Positions 1-11,949 of a stretch of DNA of 64,000 nt are shown one piece after another. Each line of letters opens with the position of its first letter. Position 1 is the first letter of the stretch. The position numbers and the translations under genes are program-made. The stretch is taken from assembly GCA_958298945.1 (NCBI GenBank), contig OY282610.1, positions 65,221,088 to 65,285,087 of the forward strand, written 5' to 3'. Source of the DNA: Atherix ibis. Lineage: Eukaryota > Arthropoda > Insecta > Diptera > Athericidae. The notes under the pieces are model-generated. The model made no database searches, was not told the origin of the DNA, and saw nothing but the letters and a program-made list of their open reading frames with translations.

Positions 1-1738
1 AGAAAAATTCTTCAACCATTACCGGCTCTTTTCACCATTACCTTATGACTCACAATCCTTTCATATATACTTTCTTTAATTTTTTTTGTTGCTCTGTGTG
101 AATTCCGTCTTGTTTTCTTTTACATAAAATCATCCCTTTTTTCATAGGACATATTTCGGTTTTCATATAAATTTTTATTCGAACATTTTGTAGAAGAAAA
201 ATAAAAAGTGACACTTTTATTCTTTAGGGTGACATTTTTCATCGTAAGCACATACTAACAAATAAGAACGTTTCCGAATAACATATACTTGTACATATGA
301 AAGGGTACATGCGCATATGCAAAGAAATTTGTTTTAAATTTTTATCAATATGAGTACGGAGAATCGTAAAAATAACATCTTTTGGATGAAGAAAAAATAA
401 AAATATTCATACTTGGAAATAAAAAAGAAGTTACTGGTTAAAAAAAGGTGAAAAAAGTAAACCAAAAAATTGCACATAAATGAATCAAAATCTTTATACG
501 AGCAATACTTATACCCATTCCTGTACACGTAACATTTATAAGAAGTTCATATGCGAAAAGTTTTTTTTCTGTTTGTCTTATTATAGAAGAATTTTCATAT
601 CTTTTGATGTATATTTTTTTAGAAATCTGTCTATATAATAGAGTTATTATGTATATATTACAAGTAATAACGTTATAAATTATTTTTGCATATTTTTTTA
701 TAGTCAATAATATGTTTTCTTCCATTTTTATGTTCATATCTATTTGTATATTTCTATGGATCATATTTATTTAATAAAAAATATTTGTAAAAAAAAAGCT
801 TGCAAAGTTTATATTGGAACATTATTTTATAAAACTCAAAAATTATATAAATGAATTTGTTGGAATTATGTTTGGGGCTACAATTGTTGAGAACTTTACG
901 AATTATCATTATCGATTATAAAACAAAATATAGTAACTTACATAATTGCCAAAAAAATAGTGATTTTAAAGTATTTTACTACAAACCGTTATGGTTGGAT
1001 CCGAAATTAGTCGTTAAAGACCGTATATACCAAAATTAGTCTGAAGTTAAAAAATTCCTTTTAATATGATAAAATATGTATTTTACTTTTAAAATTTGTA
1101 AAATTTGTATATTTCAAGTCAACATGAAATCTTTAATATAAAAAAACTGATTTGGTAATACTCATTTCCCATAAAATCCAAAGTTTCAGTTCTCTTCAAT
1201 AACCACAACTTGACAAAATGATAAATGATAAATTGATGACAAGAACTTTGAAAATACGAGTACCACAAAATAAATCTATAAAGATGAGTTGGGAACCAGA
1301 AAATTTTTTTTTTTTAATATACATACCAACAAAGCTTATATGCAGAAAGAGGATCGAAATTAAGAACGATGTTTATTTAATAGAAATTGCTCCTAAATTT
1401 TCAAAATCAATTTTTTTTGCACGAAATTTAATCGTATCTCCCTTAAATTTATTTATTTATCATTAGTTGACTAATGGCAAAATCATTAAACCTGTATGAA
1501 TACAAAATAACACAACCGTAGAATAAATTTATTTTGATACTTATTTGTGGAAAGATGAAACAATCTATCAAATCCTTATAGCACATCTACAATATCGGAA
1601 TTTTTAACAGACACAAACTACGACTACTAATATGTTCATTTAATCTAGTCGGGAAAAACTTTCATTTATATAATATTGTATATCATTTCTATGATCAAGA
1701 ACAAAATAAGAAAAACTTAGCTTTTAAAATAAAAACAA
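1..1738. other. AT-rich non-coding sequence
   Basis: No element ends, catalytic motifs or coding-like stretches were recognised on either strand. The short open frames here are rich in Phe, Ile, Lys and Tyr, as expected from translating AT-rich DNA, and match no family I know. Confidence 0.6.
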
Positions 1739-1995
1739 TTGAATTTATTTTTATCTTCAATTTTCTTTTTGGTAACATATTCAATCTTTAAGCGAAGTTT
1801 CTTTAATACACAACATATCTTATCTAATTTGTTATTGACTCTGTTTTTTTTTTTAGGAGCGTTCTTTGTCCTTGAAGAACAAAACATATATACAGAAAGT
1901 ACTTCTTGGATTTTGATAGTATTTTATTTCCTGATTATCATCAACTCTGGTATAAGTGCACTACCTTAAAATCTTGAATGATTTCCGGTTCGTTA
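1739..1995 (+). pseudogene. Possible decayed fragment of an MFS sugar (trehalose-type) transporter
   Basis: The frame reads a hydrophobic segment ending LGAFFVLEEQ, a short polar loop, a second hydrophobic segment SWILIVFYFLII, then ISALP. Next comes a TAA where the family has Trp, then NLE, a TGA, and FPVR. In insect facilitated sugar transporters two membrane helices are followed by a PW-x(3,5)-E-[IV]-[FL]-P-[VAL]-[KR] motif, and the layout and spacing here resemble that. The two in-frame stops and the lack of recognisable sequence further downstream make it a relic if real. No ATG begins the frame. The alternative is chance similarity of a hydrophobic AT-rich frame; a protein search would settle it. 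Confidence 0.28.
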
Positions 1996-2778
1996 AGCTT
2001 CTGTAAGACGTTTTCCTTTATAATAATTTAAGGCTGGTAAATACAAAATTTAATTAGAGACAATCTTCAATTTGAAACCCCACAACCATCTCAGATCTTC
2101 ATTTATATTCTTTACACCCACAACGTTTAGCCATTATAACTGAAACTTGTGACACTTTTTATACTAAATACCAATCAGAATAGAAGAATGTAATAAGGAG
2201 ATGGCGTAAAATTTTAGGAGAGAACTTAAGGAGTTCGAAATAAGGAATTAATTTCTATTAGATAAGGGATGTGAATACGGAGATAAAAGGAGGAGAAACC
2301 AAAGGCATATATTATTACAATAAGCTTACTTACTCAGGTTATTTTTCTCAATTACTTAAAGAAAAATGAAGAACTCATTACTTCTTCTGTAATACCATCG
2401 AATTTGACTAATTAAATTTTTATTCGAAAATTCTGTTATTGCAATATTTTTGTATTAATTTTGTTTATGCCTAATCTTTGGTTCCTCTTATTTTTTCACT
2501 ATTTTGTAGCCTTTAAAAAAATCAAAAGCTTATATACCATATAAAAACTTGAATCTTATCTGAACTGTTTGATACGTTCATTTTAAAATTAAATTAAATT
2601 TATTTGCATAATTTCTATTTACTTTGAAATGTGAATTTACATAGCAAAAATATTCATCTATGATAGGAAACTTTTAATCGGAACAGAAAGGGTTAAAGTT
2701 CAATGTCATTTCAATTATTTGTTTGTATTTATTTTGTAGAAGTTACCCCTTGAACATAATCAAGGTGAAGAGCGCACA
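1996..2778. other. AT-rich non-coding sequence
   Basis: No coding or repeat signal recognised. It ends at the TA that flanks the first mariner. Confidence 0.6.
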
Positions 2779-2780
2779 TA

Positions 2781-3703
2781 CGAGGACTGTTCAAAAAGTA
2801 TCGCGAATTTTGAATTTCCGCGGGTGACGGATATTCGATTTTTGATTTTTTTGTGGCGTTATGTTGCTACCCATGTCTCTCACTTATGCCGATGAGTTCG
2901 GCTATTTTGAACGTTCAGTTAATTTTTGACAGCTGCTTTGGTTGCATGTGTTTTGGCTCCTCTTCGATTTTTGCCCATTCCAAAAAATGGATTAAAGAAT
3001 CTGTATCAAGTTTTATATATAAAATTGTGCGGACGAATTCCGAATATTGATTGTGGCATATAGTGAAGCTACCTAGGAACGAAGCAATGTTTATCGGTGG
3101 TAAAAAATGTTCTCAGAGGGGTTGTGAATGACGAAAAGCATTCTTCGGTCGAATGTGAGGGTTTTGCTTACAGTTTTATTCGATTGCAGGGGCGTGATGT
3201 ATCATGAGTTCTTGCCACAGGGTAGAACGGTCAATAAAGAATATTACCTGCAAGTAATGCGCAATTTGCGTGAAGTAATCCGCCAGAAACGCCGGATTTG
3301 TGGAAGAACAAGAATTGGCTTTTGCACTATGATAACGCCCCTGCTCACGCATCGTTGCTTTTGCGCGAAATGTTGCCCAAAAACACCACACTAATAATGC
3401 TGCAGCCACCGTATTCCCCAGATCTGCCCCTCTGTGACTTTTTCTTGTTCCGAAACTGAAGAGCCCCATGAAAGGACGACGCTACGCTACGATTGAGGAA
3501 ATAAAGACGGTGTCGAAGGATGAGCTGAACAAGATCACAAAAAATGATTTTTTGAAGTGCTTCGAGGATCGGAAAAAACGTTGGCACAAGTGTATAATAT
3601 TTGGTTGGGGTTACTTTGAAGGGGACAAAATAGATATTCATGAATAAATAAATAATTTAAAAAAAAAAATGCAAAATTCGCGATACTTTTTGAACAGAGC
3701 TCG
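2781..3703 (+). mobile_element. M1 mariner, internally deleted (GVQW3/FLJ37770-type)
   Basis: The ends are inverted repeats: CGAGGACTGTTCAAAAAGTA at the left and its near complement (TACTTTTTGAACAGAGCTCG) at the right, each flanked by TA, the mariner target duplication. Inside is a broken transposase. A 5' part (2961-3120) resembles the N-terminal helix-turn-helix region (KKWIKES) but is frame-shifted. It is joined near 3120 to the middle and C-terminal catalytic part (VLLTVLFDCRGV, LPQGRTVNKEYYLQV at 3161-3280, then frame changes through to a GDKI-type C terminus near 3630). At 923 bp it is about 300 bp shorter than a full mariner; the missing part carries the end of the DNA-binding domain and the first catalytic Asp. 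It cannot move itself, but both ends are present. Confidence 0.88.
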
Positions 3704-3725
3704 TATAGACTTACGGTGAAAAGAT

Positions 3726-4576
3726 TTGGGTTGTTTGGAAAGTAATTTCGTTTTTTTCCAACTGAGGACTTAACTGTGATCGCTCAGAAATTAAATTTAT
3801 CGAATTTTACCGTTGATGATCATTTGAAACGGCTAGGTTTAATGTCAAAGCTGGACATATGGGTTCCTCATCTTCTGACGGAAAAAAGTTTGTGCCGTCG
3901 GATTGACAATTGCTTCTCAAAAGCCAAGAAAATGATCCATTTTTGAAGCGTATCATTACTGGGGACAAGAAATGTCTAAGAGCAAAAGACCCTGAAGTAG
4001 AAAAGATCAACCAGCTCAAATCACTTAGAAAGCCAATATTCATCAAAAAAATGTATGCTTTTTGTTTGGTGGGAGTTCAAAGGAATCGTCTATTTTGAGC
4101 TTCTACCGAGCAACACAACGATCAATTTTGAAGTGTACTGTCATCAGTTGGACAAATTGAATGATTCACTCAAAGAAAAAAAGCCGGAATTGGTCAATAG
4201 GAAAGGTTTAGTGTTCCAACAAGATAATGCGAAACCATATACAAGTGTGACCACTCGTCAAAAGCTTTTAGAGCTTGTATGGAATATGCTGCCAGACCTA
4301 GCTCCTTCCGATTATCATTTGTTCAGGTCTTCGCAAAATTGTTTACACGGTAAAACGTTTAATTCAAATGAGGAGGTCAAAAATCACTTAGATCAGTTTT
4401 TTGCCAGCAAAGAACAAACATTTTATGAGCATGGAATCATGCTACCGCCAGAAAAATGGCAAAGGATTATGGATCAGACTGGACAATATTTAATTGAATA
4501 AAATAATAATTCACTAGAAGAAAATCGTCTTTCATTTTTATTTAAAGAAAAAGAAATTACTTTCCGAACAACCCAA
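3726..4576 (+). mobile_element. M2 mariner (cecropia/SETMAR-type), deleted copy a
   Basis: Starts TTGGGTTGTTTGGAAAGTAA and ends in the complement (ACTTTCCGAACAACCCAA) followed by TA. The transposase remnant begins within the second helix-turn-helix (3775-3830). It passes a weak GDKK box near 3960 where the first catalytic Asp should sit, then keeps a long frame (4055-4501) with FQQDNAKPY, APSDYHLF and a C-terminal W-Q-R-I-MDQTGQYLIE. The PHPPYSP segment before APSDYH is lost and the N-terminal 80 or so residues are missing. It lies only 22 bp from the right end of the M1 copy. Known in the family: DD34D catalysis and cut-and-paste at TA. Seen here: an 851-bp non-autonomous remnant. Confidence 0.85.
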
Positions 4577-4578
4577 TA

Positions 4579-6972
4579 TATTACCGAAAGCTGAAGACTG
4601 TCGCTTCATAGCAAATACTCGTAATATACTGGTTAGGGACATGGGAGACTAGGTTTTTTTCATTGTAAATCGAGTGTAAGAAGAGTATGACTAATTCTTT
4701 TTATGAGCAGCTTTCTTATCTGAGAATTTTACTTTCTTTCTGGATATAAAGATCAAAAAGTATGGGTCCATTTCAATGTAAGAAAGATGTTGCTATAAGA
4801 CCAAATTTGAGGTTTCTTTATTCAAACCTTTATTCAAACCAAATTTGCCTGCTCATACTCCAAAATACTCACACAAGCCGAAATCCACTGAAGTTCAATA
4901 TCCTTTAAATTAAACAAAAAGTGTCGAAAGTGACTCAGGTCTGGATCACTTTTGGTACCCGAGGGATTTTAATTGTGGAGAGGGAAATTGTTAAATAAAT
5001 ATTTTCCAAGCAATGTATATACAGTAGTATGGGCCTATAAGCTTACTACTGTATATACAGCTCTACTCTAATCTGAAGCTGTTCTGGGACTAAAGAAACT
5101 ATATGCCGCCATACAAATGTGGTCGGCCACCATTAAATCCAAATCAAAGGCTCCACCATTTTTGCTTCCAACCAGTATTGAATTTTGCAACCCTTAATGA
5201 TTTTGCAACAATTTTTTCTTTTAGCCGCTTAGTACGGTCGATATATTCAGCGCAGATAAAGTTCTAATTTCAGTGAATGTATGAGGTATTAATGGAAAAA
5301 TTGTGCATAAGGATGAGAAAAAAGTCCTTGTTATAGTGTAAAATTAGTCATAATTAGTTAATTGTCATGAAGAGCATATACATTTTGAAATGCAACAAGA
5401 ATAAAAGTTAATGAGCCGTACAGGACTATACCAAATTTCATCGTATTTTACTTATCACGTCTTTAACAAATAATCCACTTGCTTAAGGCTGCAGAATAAA
5501 AGGTGATATTATGGCAATTTATGTAGGTGAATATAGCATCTGAGAAATACCTTTTAAATAAAAACAGATATGAACACCTCACTTCCATGATGAGGAATTA
5601 TTCTAATTCTGCGTCTGGCATTGTTCTGGCTTCAGATCCTAACATAATCTGTTTAGTATTAGCAAATTCAAACGTGTTTTGGCAGTGTCATAAATAAATT
5701 AAAAAATTTTAAATCCGTTTATTGGGAATTTCGTAAAAATTTCATTGCTCATTAATTACAATAGTTTTTAATTATATTGTGAAATAGTTAAAACAGAAAC
5801 TTGAGGAAGTGATGAATTATTTTGAAGCCTTCTGAAATACAATATTACCATTTGGAAATATTGTAAAGGTAGGTTCACATGAAAATTATGTTGAAAAGTA
5901 TTAATAATAATAATATCAATCACATATTTATAGTAGGCAAGACGAATACATATTTTATAGCAGGTAGAAAATGATGAACTTTAATTATTTTAAGTGTTCC
6001 ATAACATATTTTTCTCTTTTCACATAAGCACCTCTAAAAGTATCTGAAAATAAGACATTGTCACTGGAATTGTAACAAAATCGTTCTGATCTCAATTTTA
6101 TGTAATTTACTCATTATGTACTTATAATTACTAAGACAATATTAACTAATTTGCAAAAATATAATAATTCTAAAGTTTTGGTAGAAATCTTGTCGTAATA
6201 GTAACCAAATAATAATTTAGGTGTCAATACTATTTCGGCAAATGTTCTCTGCATAAAGTGTTTTGGTTAAACATTCATAAATGTGAGCAAACTGTTTATA
6301 GAAAATTAAATATAGGGACTGCTACTAATGACAAATCGTCTGTCAAACAATGTTTACGAATTGTAAAACTATAGTTCATGGAATGGGTACAAGGCGTTTG
6401 TTCAAATATCTTCTGTATTGTCTTCGTTCATTAACTAAATAGAAATTTTAGACCTAGAAGAGTCTTAAGATTTCTATTCAACAGTAAATTATATTAAATT
6501 TCCGCTAACTTAACAAATTACGCTCTATAATATGTGCTTGGGCATTTGTGTAAAATATTTTATACGCATAGATACGCAAATATATGCGAAATGAAAAAGA
6601 GAATGTATGTACACGTCTATGGTATATAGAAACGTATAGATTTTATATAAGTGGAAAAAGGGATTTTACTTTAAAATTTTCAAAACGAGTCTTTATTGTG
6701 TCTACTGAACAATAAATTATTTATTCATTGTAGGAAAGCTATAAAACTGAACCTTTCGAAGAGACTAAAAGTTTAAACATCTTTCATTTTGTAATTTGAA
6801 ATTATCAGTTTTGGAAATGTTTAATATAATATATTGTAATTTCTAAAAGTTTATTTTTAATATTTAGATATTGATAAAAAAAAAAAAAACATACATAAAT
6901 AGTTATAAAAAGGCATTAATTTAGTGATAACTCATTACAGATATTAGAAAGATTTCATCTACAGTGATGGTA
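4579..6972. other. Non-coding sequence without recognisable elements
   Basis: Apart from one short hairpin at 5014-5059, I see no coding frames, element ends or tandem repeats on either strand in these 2.4 kb. The right part (6500-6970) is very AT-rich. Confidence 0.6.
5014..5059. repeat. 16-bp inverted repeat (hairpin)
   Basis: TGTATATACAGTAGTA at 5014-5029 is followed, after a 14-base loop containing GGGCC, by its exact reverse complement at 5044-5059. It is not attached to a recognised element. It could be a short snap-back duplication or the centre of a small foldback element. Confidence 0.75.
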
Positions 6973-6974
6973 TA

Positions 6975-8258
6975 CGAGGGTCATTCAACAAGTACTTAGC
7001 CTACAAAAGAAAAACGAAAATTTTGAAAAGGTGGTAATTTATTTTTCCACATAAACTCCTTCAAACTCGATACACTTGGCCCAGCGATGCTCTAACTTTT
7101 TTAACCCGTCCAAAAAATACATTTTCTCGAGGGAAGCAAAATAGGCCTCCGTGGCGACGATGACCTTCTCATTCGACTCAAATCTATTCCCGGCGAGTGA
7201 TTTTTTCAGGTTTGGAAACAAAAAGTAGTCACAGGGGGCCAAATCTGGAGAGAACGGTGGATGGGGCAGCAATTCGTAGCGCAATTCGACCAATTTGGCC
7301 ATGACGACGGCGGAGGTGTGAGCCGGCGCGTTGTCGTGGTGGAACAGCACTTTTTTCTTCGCAAATCGGGGCCGCTTTTTCTTCAATTCGACGTCAAATT
7401 GGCCCAATAAGTCAGCATAGTAGCGCCCCGTGATTGTTTTACCCTTCTCGAGGTAATCGATGTGGATCACACCTTGTGAATCCCAGAAAACGGTGGCCAT
7501 CACCTTTCCGGCCGATCGAACAGTCTTCGCCTTCTCTGGAGCACGTTCGCCGGGTGAAGTCCACTGTTTCGACTGTTCCTTGGTCTCTGGTGTATACAAG
7601 TGAATCCATGTTTCGTCGACGGTCACGAAACGACGCAAGAACTCCGCTGGATTGCGCTGCAACAGCGCCAAACACGTCGCCGATGTGGTCTCACGGTTGC
7701 GCTTGTTTTCCGGTGTGAGCAAACGCGGCACCCATCGCGCCGACAGCTTTCTCATGCCCAGTTCTTCGTGTAGAATATGATGCACCGTTCCTACTGCGAT
7801 GCCCACAGTCTCAGCTATCTCGTGAACCTTCAATCGACAGTCTGCCAACACGAGATCGTGGACTTTTTTAACGTTTTCCTCCGTAGCAGCCGTTTTCGGG
7901 GCACCTTGGCGTGGCTCATCAAAAACCGACGTGCGGCCACGAACAAACTCGTTGAACCAATTCTTGACGGTCGCCATCGAAGGAGAAGAGTCACCATACA
8001 CAGCATCCAAGCGATCTTTGATTTCGCTGCGCGTTTTCCCTTCCAAACCAAGAATCTAATCACCGAACGATATTGTTCTTTTTCCATTTTAGTGCAACCG
8101 ACCGACACGCTCGCTTTCAAAGGCTCCCAAAAAAAAAATTACTGAAGGGAAATTCACTAAAACTTTGACAGTAGGCTATTAAAAGAATGTACTGCACGAT
8201 GGTAAATTTTTTTTGTTCCATCTGGCGGTGAGGCTAAGTACTTGTTGAATGACCCTCG
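6975..8258 (-). mobile_element. M3 mariner (irritans-like), copy a, near full length
   Basis: A 1,284-bp element bounded by CGAGGGTCATTCAACAAGTA and its inverted copy (TACTTGTTGAATGACCCTCG), with TA on both sides (6973-6974 and 8259-8260). This is the best-preserved M3 copy. It has full ends, normal length and a transposase broken by a single indel. GC content rises sharply inside the coding part relative to the flanking DNA, a mark of relatively recent arrival. Confidence 0.95.
7039..8087 (-). pseudogene. M3a mariner transposase, one frameshift
   Basis: Read leftward from an ATG at 8087 (MEKEQYRSVIRFL), the frame is broken near 8050 by a one-base loss compared with the other M3 copies. From there 335 codons are open to the stop at 7039. 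Domains in order: two helix-turn-helix motifs (IKDRLDAVYG and IAVGTVHHIL), the WVPRLL linker, then the DD34D catalytic core. The Asp residues lie in VDETW (residue 144 of the open part), HHDNA (238) and PCDYFLF (273), the last two separated by 34 residues. The usual length, about 350 residues, is reached. The transposase would cut the element at its ends and insert it at TA. It is closest to irritans/Himar1 proteins in the C-terminal half. Confidence 0.9.
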
Positions 8259-8469
8259 TACATATAGCTCCGAATCTATGATCAATCTATCCTTTTTTTT
8301 TTAAATATAAATATCTTTATACAATATTATAAATATAAATATTTATAAATGCCTTTTTTATGATATTTTGAAAAATAGTCATTATTAAAATGGTTATCAG
8401 ATATTAATTATAGATTAAAATAATAGGGAACTACACAAATGTCACATAAATTTTGGCTTACCAGAATTA

Positions 8470-9505
8470 CCAGGTGTATAAGCTTAAATCCGCTGAATTT
8501 TAGTCAAATTTATTTCTTTTCATAGAAAGCAAAAACAAATTTATTCAAAGTACTTGTCTTCGCTAGCTACACATTTTTCCCATCTCTCGGGCAATTTGTG
8601 GATACCACACCAAAAAAATTCCTTCTCTTTCGAGGCAAGTCACTCATCAAGCCATTTTCGAACGTCTTCGTAAGAATCGAAGTGCTGCTCAGCGAGCGCG
8701 TTGCCCATTGACAAAACAGGTGGTAGTCGGAAGGGGCCAGGTCTGGTGAATAAGTAGGGTGGGATAACACCTCTCAGTTGAGTGTCTCCAAGTAGTTCCG
8801 GACCATTTTATACGTGTGCGATGGTACGTTGCCATGGAGGAAAATCAGTTTGTCATGCCTTTGTTGATAATCCGTCCATTTTTCGCGCAGAGTACGGTGC
8901 AATTTGATCAGTTGTTGGTGGTAGCGGTGTGCGTTGACAGAGTAGACGATACCCTGCTGATCTCACCAAACGCACAGCATCGTCTTCCGTCCGAAGCGAT
9001 TTGGTCTTGAAGAAGATGTTGATGGTTGGCCGGGATCAACACACGATTTCTTGCGTTTCAGATTCTCGAAATATATCCACTTTTCATCGCCTGTCACAAT
9101 CCGATGCAGGAGCAACTTTCTTTTTTATCTGGCGAGCAAGATTTCGCATGTGTTTTGGCGTCGCCCCATCTGCCTATCGTTCATTTCATGCGGCACCCAT
9201 TTTCCGATCTTTTCAATCTTCCCCATGGCACTCAAATGCATATAAGTAGCTGGTTGAATAACACCTGACTACTCCGCGAGAATTTTTTACGATTGGGTAT
9301 CGTCTTCGTCCAAAAGAGCCTGCAATTGATGATCGTCAATGTTCCTAGGCCGATTTTTACGCTTCTTGTCCCACAAGTCAAAATTGCCGTCTTTGAACCG
9401 ACGAAACTAATCTCGCCACGTTTTCTCCCATAAAGTACTATCACCATAGGCTTCCATAAGAATTCGATGCGATTCAGCAGCCGATTTCTTCAAATTGAAA
9501 CATAA
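8470..9505 (-). mobile_element. M6 mariner (mauritiana/Mos1-type), copy a, 5' end lost
   Basis: The left end CCAGGTGTATAAGCTTAAAT, preceded by TA, is the 3' terminus of a minus-strand element. Reading leftward from about 9505, the transposase shows ESHRILMEAYGDST, WVPHE and the Mos1-like VLLHPTYSPDLAPSDYHLF (8690-8770), keeping the third catalytic Asp. The frame is broken repeatedly, and no single frame exceeds 82 codons. Homology stops near 9505 without the second inverted repeat, so the element has lost its 5' end and first codons. Confidence 0.82.
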
Positions 9506-9786
9506 TAGCTGATTTGATTTTCATATCAGAGAAAGCACAACCGTTTTCTATAGTACATTACTGTCATTTAGGGGTATATAGGGAGCCAGTTCCTGACAGA
9601 GCACATTTTTGCTAATTTACCACCGCTTTCCATCTTTTCAAGCAGGATTCTAAGCAGTGAATTTATTCCTGGAAAATAATAGAAGTAGGTGTGGAAATAT
9701 CTGTATCATGCTTAAAGATGACTATATCGTTGGCAGATATTATAGTTAAGATATCATTATGACAAGGAATATTATGGGTATAAATA

Positions 9787-10717
9787 TTGGGTTATTCGGA
9801 AAGTAATTTCGTTTGCTGTTGAAGACACAATAAAAGTGCTAATTGATGCAAACCGGCGAATAACAACTCGCGAGGTCGCTGAGAGATTAAATTTATCAAA
9901 TACGACCATTAATAATAATTTGAAACATCTAGATTAAATATGAAAGCTCGACATATGGGTTCCTCATCTACTTACGGAAAAAAATTCCGTGCCGTCGGAT
10001 TGACGTTTGTGATTTGCCTCTCAAACGCCAAGAAAATGGTCCATTTTTGAAACGTATCATCACTGGGGACAAGAAATGAGTCTTGTCTCATTAATATTAA
10101 GCGGAAAAGATCCTGGAGTAGAAAAGATGACCCGGCTCAACGCACTTCGAAACCCAATAGTCATCAAAAAAAGGTTATACAATCTGTTCGGTGGGATTTC
10201 AAAGGAATCGTTTATTTTGAGCTTCTACCGAGCAACACAATAATCAATTCTGAAGTGAACTATCATCCGTTGGATAAATTGAATGATTCACTCAAAGAAA
10301 AAAGGCCAGAATTGGTCAATAGAAAAGGTATATTGTTCCAACAGTATAATGCGAAACCACATACAAGTTTTACCACTCGGCAAAAGCTTTTTGAGCTTGG
10401 ATGGGATATACTGCCATACCCACCATACTCTCCAGACCTAGCACCTTCCGATTATCATTTGTTCCGATCTCTACAAACATTTTTAGACGGTCAAATATTT
10501 AATTCAAATGAGAAGGTCAAGAATCACTTGGATCACTTTTTTGCCAGCAAAGAACAAAAATATAATGAGCATGGAATCATGCTACTGCCAGAAAGATGGC
10601 AAAGGTTATTGGATCAGACTGAATAATATTTAATTGAATAAAATATTAATTCACTATAAGAAAATTGTTTATAATTTTTAATTAAAAAAAAACAAAATTA
10701 CTTTCCGAACAACGCAA
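9787..10717 (+). mobile_element. M2 mariner, deleted copy b
   Basis: Bounded by TTGGGTTATTCGGAAAGTAA and the inverted ACTTTCCGAACAACGCAA, both flanked by TA. The transposase starts inside the N-terminal domain (EDTIKVL, then the second helix-turn-helix NRRITTREVAERLNLS at about 9850-9900). It has frame changes through the region of the first Asp (a GDK box near 10070), and then a clean frame 10255-10626 with FQQYNAKPH, PPYSPDLAPSDYHLF and MLLPERWQRLLDQTE. The second catalytic Asp is replaced by Tyr (QQDN to QQYN). A non-autonomous, 931-bp copy. Confidence 0.87.
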
Positions 10718-10719
10718 TA

Positions 10720-10885
10720 TTATAGATGATTGAATTTACGATACTTCTCTGAGGGGCATAAATATCGGAATATTCAATATTTTCACCTACGTAAAAATAT
10801 CGATCATAGAGATTGGATTTTAGGATGTAGAAATAATTAAACGGTAAAGCTTTCTGCGACATGGTCGAAAGTGTATGAAATATCA
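10720..10885 (-). mobile_element. Fragment of jockey-like element A (RT palm region)
   Basis: The minus strand encodes NYFYILKSNLYDRYF followed by GENIEYSDIY. This matches the equivalent stretch of the large A element (SYFHILKSYLSDRYF at 38100-38150). Only about 160 bp survive; it begins immediately after the right end of the M2 copy and has no 3' tail, so it is a piece of an older insertion. Confidence 0.7.
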
Positions 10886-11139
10886 ACAAACACGCCGGAG
10901 CGTATGAGGCGCTATTTTACTCATCCATTCGTACTTGCGACAGTTAATCGGCTTATTATCTGGACAGATTTCCTAAGTAAATTTGTTTTATTACATGATT
11001 TAAGTAATAAAAAATTAATTGACTCACACACAAATATATCAATTCGGACCAATTTAATCACCTCAAGAAGGGCAATAAGTATGCAACCTAAAAGTCCGCT
11101 TTCGATCAGTAACTGCAGTCCATTTCCTTGAGAATAAAA

Positions 11140-11945
11140 TATTTTAGATTCTTCATTGAAGGCCGACAAATTACGAGTACAATTTCCAGATTTTAAGCTC
11201 CTTGTCCATAGTATCGAATCAAAAACAGAAAGAAGATATTTGGATTTAATTACGCAGTTGACGACAAATATTAAATTCATTCGTAGTAAGAGCATAACGT
11301 AGTTGTTGATTATTTATCAAACCCTTCCGATGCGGAAAATTCATCCACTCAGTACGCACTTGTCTCTGGATTTGGACACTTTAGCAAAATTTTAAAATAT
11401 GGATCAAGAGCTACAAAGTTTACTGACTAATAATTCAAAATACAAGCTTTAATACTTATTATTTCGATACAAAGAAATAAAGTTCGATACAAAACAGCCG
11501 ACCTTACGTCCCGCAACGTCTTTGTCGAAAAGTTTTTCATACCCTTCATAATTTAGCTCATCCCAGCATTCGGCCAAGTAACAAACTCATTACTTCTGGA
11601 TATTTTGGGCCGAATGTAAACAAGGACATAACTTCATGGATAAAATGTTCCATTCCTTATCAGAAGTCGACAGTTGAGCGTTATACCAAATCCGAATTCG
11701 GAAAATTCTATGTGCTATCAGAGCGTTTTGAACAAATTCACTTAGACATAGTTGGACCACTTCCACTCTCTAGGAAATTTTCTTCCGTATTGATGGTTTT
11801 TTATCGATTTACAAGATGGCCGGAAGCTAATTGTAAAAACTTTTCATCGAAAAATATATTGCAAGATTTGGCGTTCCATTTTCTTTCACAACGGATCCAG
11901 GCACTCAAATTCAATAAAAATTATTTCAGGAACTTTCTAAACTTT
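11140..11945 (+). pseudogene. Ty3/Gypsy LTR-retrotransposon pol fragment (RNase H end and integrase)
   Basis: Read with frame changes, the plus strand first gives the end of an RNase H/connection region (RYLDLITQLTTNIKFIRSKS at about 11231-11290). It then gives an integrase: the zinc-binding H2C2 domain (LHNLAHPSI then SWIKCSIPYQK, in which the last Cys has become Tyr) at 11550-11665. The start of the catalytic core follows at 11712 with ERFEQIHLDIVGPLP (first catalytic Asp) and RFTRWPEA. After a frame change FGVPFSFTTDPGTQIQ carries the second Asp, and then ELSKLL. It stops before the catalytic Glu. I see no long terminal repeats nearby. This is an inactive internal remnant of an endogenous element with several frame breaks. 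Confidence 0.8.
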
Positions 11946-11949
11946 TAGA

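Noticed and set aside
438..764. 108-codon minus-strand frame
   Set aside because: Composition is dominated by Ile, Lys, Asn and Tyr as expected from AT-rich DNA. It begins at a non-ATG codon context, and no domain is recognisable.
7777..8145. 122-codon plus-strand frame inside M3a, and similar frames in the other M3 and M4 copies
   Set aside because: These are antisense or alternate-frame shadows of the GC-richer mariner transposases. They recur in every copy because the underlying sequence is the same.
10921..11295. 124-codon minus-strand frame
   Set aside because: It overlaps the plus-strand Gypsy pol fragment (RYLDLITQLTTNIKFIRSK) and has no family resemblance, so it is a shadow frame.
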